A stretch of 22,537 nt of DNA, taken from positions 1 through 22,537 of IMG/VR virus record IMGVR_UViG_3300035665_000256; one strand, 5' to 3'. The notes beneath the pieces were generated by a model. That model was not told the DNA's origin, made no database searches, and saw only the letters and a program-made list of their open reading frames with translations. A program made the translations under genes and the position numbers. The stretch is from a virus. Positions 15,136 through 21,256 of the stretch are shown piece after piece (the first letter of the stretch is position 1; each line of letters begins with the position of its first letter).

Positions 15136-16569
15136 TCATCCCCAAAAATCTTCTTCGTTGAAATCCGGTTCTTCGGCTGGCTTGACGCTCAAACCGACAT
15201 CGCGGGAGCTTTCTAGCATCATGAGCGCGGACAAAAGCCTGTCCTCAGTGTCGCGTTTGTCCTCCAACACGGTAGCGATAGCGTCGTCCACGGTGCCGGG
15301 GCACATCAGGCGGTACACGTCCACGTTACACACCTGACCGGGACGTGCCAGACGAGCGAGCATCTGGGTGTATCGGCGGTGGGAATAGATGAGAGACATC
15401 CAGACCATGGTGCTGCCACCCCACTGCATGTTCAGCCCGTGGCTGGCGGAGAAGGGGGACACAACCAAGATGGGTATCTCTTTGCGGTTCCACTCAGCCA
15501 GCATCTTCGTTTGCGCTGCAAGGGTGGTGGCGTCGGCAAAGAACGTGGCGTTGGGGAACGCTTCTCGCAACCGGGCCTGCTCGTGCTTGAAGATCGCGGC
15601 CACCAGAACCGGCCCTTTGGTCTTCTTGATGATCTTCCTGAGAGCGTCAATCTTGAGATCGTGGATGCAGTGGTAGGTGCCGTTTTCGTCGTACACTGCG
15701 CCGCTGGTGTATTGCAGTAGCTTGGTCACAAGGGCTGCCGCGCTGGGGGCTGTGATCGTTACCGAGCTTTTCAGTTCCAACACCAACTCCCGTTCAAACT
15801 CCTGATACTTGGAAAGTTGATCCGGTGTCATGTGGACATCCACATCCTGCACCACCGCGTCCGGCATGTCAGGCATCCACTCAGAAGCTCGCAACGTGAT
15901 GGTGATGTCACAGATGCGTTTCTCAATCAGTTCCTTCGCCCCGTCGTTGGCGTCCCACTTGTATCCCATGTAATCGGCTTTGTGGAAGTAGGTGGACTTG
16001 AAGTGCTGGAAGCTGCGGCCCAGTCGTTCTCCACCATCTAGCAGACGGAACTGTGCGAACAAGTCCACCAGCTTGTCCATAGGAGTACCAGTCATTCCGA
16101 TGCGTCGTCTCACTTGGGGGGCTTCTCGGCGTAGCAGGGCTATGCGCTTCGAGTCAGGGGATTTCGCGGAATCAACTTCATCGTACACCACGGTATCGTA
16201 GGGCACGGTGCCTCCTCGCTTCTCGATCAACTTCACCAACAGGGGGATGCTGTCGAAGTTGATTAAATATATGTCTGCCCTACCGGCGATGAAGGCTTGA
16301 CGACCAAGAGGTGTGCGCAGGTTGGCAACTTTGAAATTCTTGAAATCCGACCACTGTGAAATTTCAAGAGGCCAGACCAAATTCGCCACACGGAGAGGCG
16401 CTATCACCAACATTCCAATGGTGTCGAGCGACGAGTGCCACTCTTTGAAAGCACTAAGCACCGCCGCCGTCTTCCCGAGACCCATAGAAATGCTGCCATA
16501 AACCACGTCATGCGACAGCATGTGGTCGATGAAAGCCTTCTGCGCTGGGCGTGGGGAGAACTTGCTCAC
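15136..16569 (-). CDS. SNF2-like (superfamily 2) helicase
   Basis: A 477-aa protein. Motif I is SMGLGKT (28-34), motif II DEVD (130-133; SNF2 proteins usually have DEAH-type boxes), motif III MTGTP (159-163), and motif VI QMLARLARPGQ near the C-terminus, close to the QxxARxxRxGQ of phage SNF2 helicases. The N-terminal PRPAQ supplies the adenine-binding Q. It likely uses ATP to translocate on DNA during replication or recombination. The start is chosen as the GTG at 16569, whose GTGA overlaps the upstream stop; another GTG three codons earlier exists. The C-terminus is acidic (PAEEPDFNEEDFWG). Such helicases often accompany VRR-NUC nucleases and DUF2800/DUF2815 proteins in phages, as here. Confidence 0.9.
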   Translation of the reverse strand: MSKFSPRPAQKAFIDHMLSHDVVYGSISMGLGKTAAVLSAFKEWHSSLDTIGMLVIAPLRVANLVWPLEISQWSDFKNFKVANLRTPLGRQAFIAGRADIYLINFDSIPLLVKLIEKRGGTVPYDTVVYDEVDSAKSPDSKRIALLRREAPQVRRRIGMTGTPMDKLVDLFAQFRLLDGGERLGRSFQHFKSTYFHKADYMGYKWDANDGAKELIEKRICDITITLRASEWMPDMPDAVVQDVDVHMTPDQLSKYQEFERELVLELKSSVTITAPSAAALVTKLLQYTSGAVYDENGTYHCIHDLKIDALRKIIKKTKGPVLVAAIFKHEQARLREAFPNATFFADATTLAAQTKMLAEWNRKEIPILVVSPFSASHGLNMQWGGSTMVWMSLIYSHRRYTQMLARLARPGQVCNVDVYRLMCPGTVDDAIATVLEDKRDTEDRLLSALMMLESSRDVGLSVKPAEEPDFNEEDFWG

Positions 16570-16883
16570 GCCCTCCACCCCTCCACCGTGCGATACTCAA
16601 TAGGACGACCGGCAAGCTGCGCTGCACGAACACCAAACTCCATGCCGCGACTGATGCCGCAGTCGGTGTACACGACGGTCTTGTCCGCTTTCCACGCCAG
16701 TCCTGCCGCGATGCCCATGGCACGGTCGGTCGGGTCTTCGTCGTCAAGGACTTGGGTGTAGAGCAGGTGGCTCACCATCGGCGCTTCGCCGCGCAACAGC
16801 GAGTCGCGCATGGCGGCACGGGCGTAGCGGATATTGCGTTGCAGGTTGCCTGCGTAGGGCGATTCGAGGATTACGGTGGTCAT
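16566..16883 (-). CDS. DUF7768-type phage protein
   Basis: A 105-aa protein. ILESPYAGNLQRNIRYARAA at the N-terminus, SHLLYTQVLDDEDPTDRAMG in the middle and VVYTDCGISRGMEFGV are hallmark stretches of the DUF7768 family common in phages and integrative elements. The fold resembles nucleoside 2-deoxyribosyltransferase or SLOG-like nucleotide-binding proteins, but no activity is established. The ATG at 16883 lies one base after the HNH stop and has an SD (AGGAG at 16900-16896) about 12 nt upstream. An in-frame longer ORF to 17027 is rejected because it overlaps the HNH gene with low-complexity Arg-rich sequence. The 3' end overlaps the helicase start by 4 nt. Confidence 0.87.
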   Translation of the reverse strand: MTTVILESPYAGNLQRNIRYARAAMRDSLLRGEAPMVSHLLYTQVLDDEDPTDRAMGIAAGLAWKADKTVVYTDCGISRGMEFGVRAAQLAGRPIEYRTVEGWRA

Positions 16884-16884
16884 G

Positions 16885-17331
16885 TCAGAAAGGGTCTCCT
16901 TCATTATCTGCTGCGTGCTGTCGTGCGCCGATCTTCGCATCAACGAACCGTTGCCGACGTTCCGCGTGCTCTTTCTCCACGTTCTCCGTGCATGTGAGCA
17001 CCTGGATGTTGTCCTCCTCGTAGCCACGGGTGCTGTCCTTGCGGTCGATGTGCAGACAGAATCGCTCCTTACCCTTCTCGTCCATGTAGCAGGTCGGCAG
17101 GATGGCGGCTTTGAACTGATCGAAGGTCAAGGTGAAGGCGATCTTGCGCTTGCGAGCGGATGCCCGGAGGTTGTCGAAGGCACAGTGAACGGGGTTGTTC
17201 AAACGCCATTGCTGCTTGGCGTGGGAACCGCAGAGCTGCGTGGAGGTAGGATGGTCGGACAGGTTGCGCGGCACACCTTTGCACCGGCTGACGGGGCAGC
17301 GACCAGGGATTTTGATTTTGCGCAGTTTCAT
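16885..17331 (-). CDS. HNH-type endonuclease with zinc-binding N-terminus
   Basis: A 148-aa protein. C12, C17, C34 and H37 may form a zinc site. The catalytic segment FCLHIDRKDSTRGYEEDNIQ (91-110) has H94-x-D96, Y104 and N108, the pattern of HNH or endonuclease VII-like nucleases in phages, where the first His activates water and the D/N help position metal. It is followed by VLTCTENVEKE. It may process recombination or packaging intermediates, or be a free-standing homing-type nuclease; its operon position with coupled start (ATGA) and stop favours a phage-integrated role. Its stop is one base from the DUF7768 ATG. Confidence 0.83.
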   Translation of the reverse strand: MKLRKIKIPGRCPVSRCKGVPRNLSDHPTSTQLCGSHAKQQWRLNNPVHCAFDNLRASARKRKIAFTLTFDQFKAAILPTCYMDEKGKERFCLHIDRKDSTRGYEEDNIQVLTCTENVEKEHAERRQRFVDAKIGARQHAADNEGDPF

Positions 17332-17636
17332 CCCCAGAACCCCCTAGGGCTTATCAAGCCATCCACGAAGTCTTTGCCGTCCGACACGTTGTCGCACCAG
17401 CCTGTGTTGGCACCCACCTTCGCCAGCAGTTCCATTTCTGCTTCCTGTGCCTTGGTCGGCTTGCACCCACCGCGCTTGATCTCCAAAAAGCCGACCACCC
17501 CGCCCGGCGCAATGATCAGACGGTCAGGCACCGAACGGTTGTTGGGTGAGACGAACTTGCGGACGTAGCAGCCTTTCAACTTGGCGTAGTCGCAGATTTT
17601 TTTCTCGATCTCCTTTTCGAGGGGTGGGGGTTTCAT
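17328..17636 (-). CDS. VRR-NUC domain nuclease
   Basis: A 102-aa single-domain protein from the ATG at 17636. LEKEIEKKICDYAKLKGCYV contains the first-helix Glu; VPDRLII carries D38; GFLEIKRGG carries E52 and K54, giving the PD-(D/E)xK signature of VRR-NUC; KPTKAQEAEM supplies the conserved Q. The family includes FAN1 nuclease domains and phage enzymes that act on branched or flapped DNA. The start overlaps the preceding 29-aa ORF by ATGA, ruling out the TTG-initiated extension to 17663. The stop overlaps the HNH start. A full-length family member; substrate unknown. Confidence 0.9.
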   Translation of the reverse strand: MKPPPLEKEIEKKICDYAKLKGCYVRKFVSPNNRSVPDRLIIAPGGVVGFLEIKRGGCKPTKAQEAEMELLAKVGANTGWCDNVSDGKDFVDGLISPRGFWG

Positions 17637-17722
17637 AAGTCGTGGTCTCCATAAATTACCCAATGGATGGTCAGAAGAACCAATCCAGAGAAGACGAGGA
17701 TGAAAGGAAGGTGCTCACTCAT
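17633..17722 (-). CDS. 29-aa predicted membrane peptide
   Basis: A short ORF from the ATG at 17722, coding MSEHLPF, a hydrophobic run ILVFSGLVLLTIHWVI and a polar end YGDHDL, consistent with a single transmembrane helix. It has one of the best SD sites in the window, GAGGAG at 17734-17729 with a 6-nt spacer, and overlaps both neighbours by ATGA. That context is the main argument that it is real. Function is unknown; small phage membrane peptides can act in lysis, superinfection exclusion or replisome anchoring. Confidence 0.6.
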   Translation of the reverse strand: MSEHLPFILVFSGLVLLTIHWVIYGDHDL

Positions 17723-17865
17723 TTCCTTCTCCTCTTTTTGATTTTGTTGGCGTGATATTGCATCCGGCATGGCGGGCACATTAGAAAGTCGGCTTCGTCT
17801 GTGTGCAACTTGAATGTTCTGCCGCACCGACAAATGCGACCTCGGGTGTGTGGTGTTTCGGACAT
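17719..17865 (-). CDS. 48-aa zinc-ribbon-like protein
   Basis: The ATG at 17865 begins 5 nt after the polymerase TAA, and the ORF ends in a TGA overlapping the next start (ATGA). The product starts MSETPHTRGR, has C12-x-C14 (ICRCGR) and C30-x2-C33 (LMCPPCR) 16 residues apart, and ends with the basic KIKKRRRK. Four cysteines in two knuckles fit a small zinc ribbon, and the basic tail suggests nucleic-acid contact. It is below usual ORF length limits. Position directly behind the polymerase suggests a replication or transcription accessory protein; no family is assigned. Confidence 0.65.
   Translation of the reverse strand: MSETPHTRGRICRCGRTFKLHTDEADFLMCPPCRMQYHANKIKKRRRK
17723..17735 (-). promoter_or_regulatory. 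Shine-Dalgarno site formed by the zinc-ribbon gene's Arg/Lys codons
   Basis: AGAGGAGAAGGAA on the minus strand immediately precedes the ATG at 17722. The same bases encode the basic KRRRK tail of the 48-aa zinc-ribbon protein through AGG and AGA codons, so one stretch serves as peptide tail and ribosome binding site. It stands out because most other starts here lack an SD. Confidence 0.65.
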
Positions 17866-17870
17866 GGTGG

Positions 17871-19919
17871 TTACTTGGTGTAGTAGGGTTGAACTTTACC
17901 ATCGGCTGCCACGGGCAGACCTTTCGTCCACTCAGGCACATTGGTCATGTGTCCAACCAATTCTTCGATGGACTGGCTTTCACGAGTGTAGGTGAGAATC
18001 TGGTCATGGATCAGCGAGCACACCTCGTAGCCCGCTGCCTCTGATTTGATGATGCCGTTGTTGAGCAGGTCAGCGCCGACCCCTTCGCAGAAATTCTGGA
18101 GCAAAAGACCTCCGTATAGACCGCATCGACCCCAGATAGTTTTGCCGCGAATCTGCCCCCAGTAGGTGAGAGATTGACGAGTTTTGATCTTGCCGCTTTC
18201 CCACGTCTCAATCTCTCCGGTCTTCTTGTTCCGACTGACGGTCTCCTCAATTTTGGGATCGCGGTAGGCGAGACGACGACCTGACGGCAGTTTGGCGAAC
18301 AGATACTTGGTTCCCGCCGTTACCGCGCAAAAGAACTCGACTTTGCCCGCCTGATGGCGGGAACCAAAATTACTCACGGCGGCTTTGGCCGCACGATCAT
18401 AGGCGTGCCAGACTTTGACGATGTTCGGATTAGCTTCTCGCCATTGCTCGACCACCTCCTCCAACTCTTCCTCCTTCACCCCCATGTCGAGAGCACCCAT
18501 GTCTTTGAGAGCTTCCACTCCGCCCTGGTATTGAAGTGCCAAACTTGCGACCTTACCCTTCTGTCGGTCTGGGTGATGTTTGCCGTGCTCTTTGGCGTAG
18601 TCTAGCATCTCCTGCAAAGGCATCCCAGACATGCGGCATGCGGTCGCCTCGTAAATCTTGCCGTGAGTGCGGAACACTTCAAGCGTCCACTCCTCGTTCG
18701 CCAACCATGCCGCGATACGGGCTTCGATACTGCTGAAGTCCACGTCGAAGATCGGCCCAGCTTCGTCGTGAATGAAGTGACGGATGCACGAGCCGATGAC
18801 CTCCAGCAGAGGTCCGTAGAATATTTCGATGTGTGCCTCGCTCGCTCCCGCCATGATGTCGGCGTAGGCGGCGTCGGTGTTTTTGATCGTGGGGCGTTTG
18901 AAGTTCTGCGGCTGAACCAGTCTGCCGGATGCACGACCCGGACCTGCGCCGTAGAATTGAATGGTGCCGCGCACCCGGCTGTCAGCACACGCACACTCGA
19001 TCATTGCTTTCACCTTCTTGATGCTGGCAAAGCTGAGAGACTTTTTGATGGTGAGCACGCGACCAACCGTCGTGGTGGGGTCAAAGGCTTCATCCTCCAA
19101 CTGTTCGTCCAGTGTGTCGGCGCGGAGGTTGTCGCCCTCATACCCGTGCTCCTTGAGCCACTTCAACAGCACGTCACGTTGGGTCGGGTTGAAGCCGGTG
19201 AGTTCACGGAACTCCTCGGTCATGCGAGCCTCGTTGGCTTCGATCAGCGTTTGAGCGTGACGCAGGGCGGGCAGGTTGACCGGCAGACCACGGGAGTTGA
19301 TGGCGAGGTCAGCCTGGAACGCTGCCAGCGTGTTGCCGGTCAGCTCGAAGTGCTTGAGAGTTTTGTGGATTCCCTGCTCCGCACGAACGTCTTGGATACA
19401 GTAATTGCAGAATGCAATAAAGTCGTCCTGTCGGTCAATGGGTTGAATGAACTTGCCGGAGGCTTTCTGCGGGATGGAGAACTTGCGGATCAGTGCTTTG
19501 CCTTTGCTGTCCTTCTGTTGCAGCAAGCCCAGCGTCTCGGCAGCTTTCTCCAGGGATGGCGGGATGGCAGCGCGGCGGGACATGGCGGCGGTGCAGCGCC
19601 AGCGGCGGTAGTCGATCTTGAACCAACGGTTGTTCGGGCAGTGGTTGGTGATCGCCTGCTCGAAGTAGGCGTTATGCGCGTACACCGGAGCATCGTTGCG
19701 GTTCATCTCGGCAATCAGTTCGTCCACCCCTGGCGACGACCGGCACACGGACATGTCGTCGAACTCGAACTTGGGATTCACCCACAGCAGCGGACCCTCG
19801 CCGTCGCGAGCTATGGCTGCGCACAGGATCTCAGTGGACGGGTCTTCCGCGTACCGAAAAGCGCCTGTGCGCTTGATGTCCGCCGTTGAGCGTGTCTCGA
19901 AATCCAGATGAAAATTCAT
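17871..19919 (-). CDS. Family A DNA polymerase with 3'-5' exonuclease domain
   Basis: A 682-aa protein, comparable in length to T7-type phage polymerases. Exonuclease: LDFET (D6, E8), AHNAYFEQ (81-88) and YCIQDVRAE (173-181, D177). No 5'-3' exonuclease domain. Polymerase motif A is DFSSIEAR (394-401; D394, E399). Motif B is RQKGKVASLALQY (452-464): R452, K456 and Y464 align with E. coli Pol I R754, K758 and Y766, which puts L460 at position 762. Motif C is LIHDQ (636-640), with catalytic D639 but Gln where HDE is usual. It should be the replicative polymerase. The ATG at 19919 has no SD and follows a 107-nt leader after the tRNA-like gene. Confidence 0.93.
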   Translation of the reverse strand: MNFHLDFETRSTADIKRTGAFRYAEDPSTEILCAAIARDGEGPLLWVNPKFEFDDMSVCRSSPGVDELIAEMNRNDAPVYAHNAYFEQAITNHCPNNRWFKIDYRRWRCTAAMSRRAAIPPSLEKAAETLGLLQQKDSKGKALIRKFSIPQKASGKFIQPIDRQDDFIAFCNYCIQDVRAEQGIHKTLKHFELTGNTLAAFQADLAINSRGLPVNLPALRHAQTLIEANEARMTEEFRELTGFNPTQRDVLLKWLKEHGYEGDNLRADTLDEQLEDEAFDPTTTVGRVLTIKKSLSFASIKKVKAMIECACADSRVRGTIQFYGAGPGRASGRLVQPQNFKRPTIKNTDAAYADIMAGASEAHIEIFYGPLLEVIGSCIRHFIHDEAGPIFDVDFSSIEARIAAWLANEEWTLEVFRTHGKIYEATACRMSGMPLQEMLDYAKEHGKHHPDRQKGKVASLALQYQGGVEALKDMGALDMGVKEEELEEVVEQWREANPNIVKVWHAYDRAAKAAVSNFGSRHQAGKVEFFCAVTAGTKYLFAKLPSGRRLAYRDPKIEETVSRNKKTGEIETWESGKIKTRQSLTYWGQIRGKTIWGRCGLYGGLLLQNFCEGVGADLLNNGIIKSEAAGYEVCSLIHDQILTYTRESQSIEELVGHMTNVPEWTKGLPVAADGKVQPYYTK

Positions 19920-20026
19920 AGTGCGGAAAAAGGTGCCAGCGCCAAGGATACCAAGCAGGCTGGCGGCTACTCCAATAGAAGGGTAAAGAGAAAACCCTCG
20001 GTTGCGACTCTCTTGGCTTATCGGAT

Positions 20027-20140
20027 TGGTGACTCAAGTAGGACTCGAACCTACGGTCTAGGGTTTTACGGATTGCTCCGCGTGTATGAGCCTAGCTTGG
20101 AATGCACTCCAATGCGTGCCGCCTTCCACGCTTTTGAGTC
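20027..20140 (-). tRNA. Atypical tRNA-like gene with 42-nt variable region and encoded CCA
   Basis: Read on the minus strand from 20140: acceptor GACTCAA (20140-20134) pairs over all 7 bp with TTGAGTC (20037-20031), followed by discriminator A and encoded CCA (20029-20027). The T arm is canonical: GTAGG, loop TTCGAGT, CCTAC (20054-20038). A 5-bp D-like arm GCGTG/CACGC (20131-20114) has a GG-containing 8-nt loop. The next hairpin, TTGGA/TCCAA (20112-20097), has only a 6-nt loop, GTGCAT. A 42-nt region (20096-20055) follows with stem CTAGG/CCTAG and inner hairpin CGGA-GCAA-TCCG. If the first hairpin is the anticodon arm, GCA could be the anticodon, but positions 8-9 are AA and the loop is short. 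Alternatively CTCATA inside the large arm mimics a CAT anticodon loop with an insertion. Isotype cannot be assigned. Confidence 0.6.
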
Positions 20141-20147
20141 GAATTGG

Positions 20148-20390
20148 TCAGCAACCCCACCGTTTACGCGCAGCCTTGCCGCGTTCGCCGGTCCACCCGC
20201 TGGAGCGAGCGCAGAAGCTAGCCTTTCGGCCTTTGTCCGCGTCGGTCTTGGGGCTTGGTGCTGGCGGCTTCAGGTTGGAGCCGGTAGCCGCGTTGTATTT
20301 TGCACGACCCTTGGCGGTGAGTCCTGCACCTTTGGACACAGGCAGCTTTTCGCCTCGTCCGACACTGAGATTTGGTTTCTTGTCTGGCAT
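20148..20390 (-). CDS. DUF6321-type small phage protein
   Basis: An 80-aa basic protein from the ATG at 20390. GLTAKGRAKYNAATGSNLKP (23-42), PPAPSPKTDADKGRKASFCA (42-61) and the end KAARKRWGC match a small conserved phage family that I recall as DUF6321, with invariant-looking ATGSNLKPPAP, RxSFCAR and terminal KxRxxWxC patterns. The function is not known; the high Lys/Arg content suggests nucleic-acid or virion contact. The stop lies 7 nt before the first base of the tRNA-like gene, so the two probably share a transcript. The start has an A/C-rich leader and no SD. A longer in-frame reading to 21062 overlaps the DUF2815 gene and is not used. Confidence 0.83.
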   Translation of the reverse strand: MPDKKPNLSVGRGEKLPVSKGAGLTAKGRAKYNAATGSNLKPPAPSPKTDADKGRKASFCARSSGWTGERGKAARKRWGC

Positions 20391-20410
20391 GATGTTTGGG
20401 TGTTGGCGAG

Positions 20411-20521
20411 CTACCACATTGTCAGCAGGTTGCTCAGTCTCCGTTCGGAAGGTGGAGTCTTTAGTTCTTGGATTGGGTACCAAGCGATCAAGACGATATA
20501 GCCACCTCCAAAATTCTTCAC
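20411..20521 (-). CDS. Possible 36-aa peptide coupled to the DUF2815 gene
   Basis: A GTG at 20521 overlaps the DUF2815 stop as GTGA, the same arrangement used by the helicase start in this window. The ORF encodes KNFGGGYIVLIAWYPIQEL and a polar C-terminus and ends at TAG 20411-20413, about 20 nt before the DUF6321 ATG. It fills the 127-nt gap between those genes. The short hydrophobic segment YIVLIAW could be a membrane contact. No family is recognised, and chance coding is possible. Confidence 0.35.
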   Translation of the reverse strand: MKNFGGGYIVLIAWYPIQELKTPPSERRLSNLLTMW

Positions 20522-21150
20522 ATGTCGTCGATGCTAAGATCGGCGGCAGGTTTCTTCGCAGCCGGTTTGGTGGCTGGCGCGGGTGCGCTCTCGGACTCGT
20601 CGTCCAGATCAATACCGGCAAACTCGGACTCGGCGTCCACCGGGGCAGCGCCGAAGGGTTCGCCGTCAGCATGGAAGATGACCACACGCAGCTCGGCGTT
20701 GATGCGCTTGCCGAACTTGTTGTCCATGGCCCAGAGGCGCACAGAAGCGTGGACGTAGCAACCAGCGTAGGGCTTGCCGTCCTCGGGAGACAGAGGCTCG
20801 AACGCCTTGTTGACCACACGAGGTTTGCGGTCCTGCTTGGAACTGGCGGAGAGGAACATGACGTTGTCGCCATAGCCGTCGCTGCCGTCGCGCTCGGAAC
20901 CGTCGCGAAGGCAAGGTTTGATACCGCCCGGAGGCTTGCCTTTCCACTTTTCTTTCTTGAGGGCGTCGATGCGGGCCTCGACAGCTTTGATGGTTTCAGC
21001 GTTGGTCTTCTTGTCGAGGATGAAGTTGGCGCTGTAAAACGGATCGCCGCCTTCGTCGCCAAAAGGGGCAGGTTTGAAGATTTTCGGGTAGGACAGTCTG
21101 ACGTTTTTCAGCAGAACGATGTTCGGATCGGCGGTGTTGGCTTGGCTCAT
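20518..21150 (-). CDS. DUF2815 phage protein, probable ssDNA-binding protein
   Basis: A 210-aa protein. VLLKNVRLSYPKIFKPAPFG (12-31) followed by FYSANFILDKK is the DUF2815 N-terminus; VMFLSASSKQDRKPRVV, PYAGCYVHASVRLWAMDN and KRINAELRVVIFHADGEPFG continue the beta-rich OB-fold-like body. The C-terminus is acidic then Ala/Pro/Lys-rich and ends SIDDM, resembling the acidic partner-binding tips of single-stranded DNA-binding proteins. DUF2815 proteins are annotated as phage ssDNA-binding proteins and regularly sit next to DUF2800 and family A polymerase, as here. It should coat single strands at the fork. A predicted promoter and a 68-nt leader with a CA repeat lie upstream. Confidence 0.9.
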   Translation of the reverse strand: MSQANTADPNIVLLKNVRLSYPKIFKPAPFGDEGGDPFYSANFILDKKTNAETIKAVEARIDALKKEKWKGKPPGGIKPCLRDGSERDGSDGYGDNVMFLSASSKQDRKPRVVNKAFEPLSPEDGKPYAGCYVHASVRLWAMDNKFGKRINAELRVVIFHADGEPFGAAPVDAESEFAGIDLDDESESAPAPATKPAAKKPAADLSIDDM

Positions 21151-21164
21151 GTTCGTGGTCTCGG

Positions 21165-21221
21165 TTTGTGTGTGTGTGTGTTTCTCGGGTCGCCGCGTTG
21201 TGCGGTAGAGGTAGAGGTAGA
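21165..21221 (-). repeat. Short tandem repeats in the DUF2815 leader
   Basis: On the minus strand the leader contains three consecutive TCTACC units (21221-21204, starting inside the predicted -10 box) and then seven CA units (21180-21167) before the ATG at 21150. Both make the leader unstructured and rich in A and C. Copy number of such repeats can vary between isolates. Confidence 0.6.
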
Positions 21222-21248
21222 ATATCCACAGATGGTTCTGCGGGTCAA
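21219..21248 (-). promoter_or_regulatory. Sigma70-like promoter upstream of the DUF2815 gene
   Basis: TTGACC (21248-21243), an 18-nt spacer and TATTCT (21224-21219) precede the DUF2815 gene. The -35 lies in GGGTTGACCC, identical over 10 nt to the -35 block of the Dps promoter. It sits in the 106-nt gap after the DUF2800 stop and would give a leader of roughly 60 nt. The -10 match is moderate and was judged by eye. Confidence 0.4.
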
Positions 21249-21256
21249 CCCCGAAA

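Noticed and set aside
18663-19889. Plus-strand 408-codon open frame opposite the polymerase
   Set aside because: Antisense shadow of a polymerase with all main motifs intact.
19920-20026. N-terminal extension of the polymerase frame into a hydrophobic segment (SIGVAASLLGILGAG)
   Set aside because: The frame is open but has no ATG, GTG or TTG start, and the polymerase exonuclease motif begins right after the ATG at 19919.
19998-20026. AGGGT/ACCCT hairpin after the tRNA-like gene as a terminator
   Set aside because: A 5-bp stem with a 9-nt loop is weak and would block the downstream polymerase transcript.
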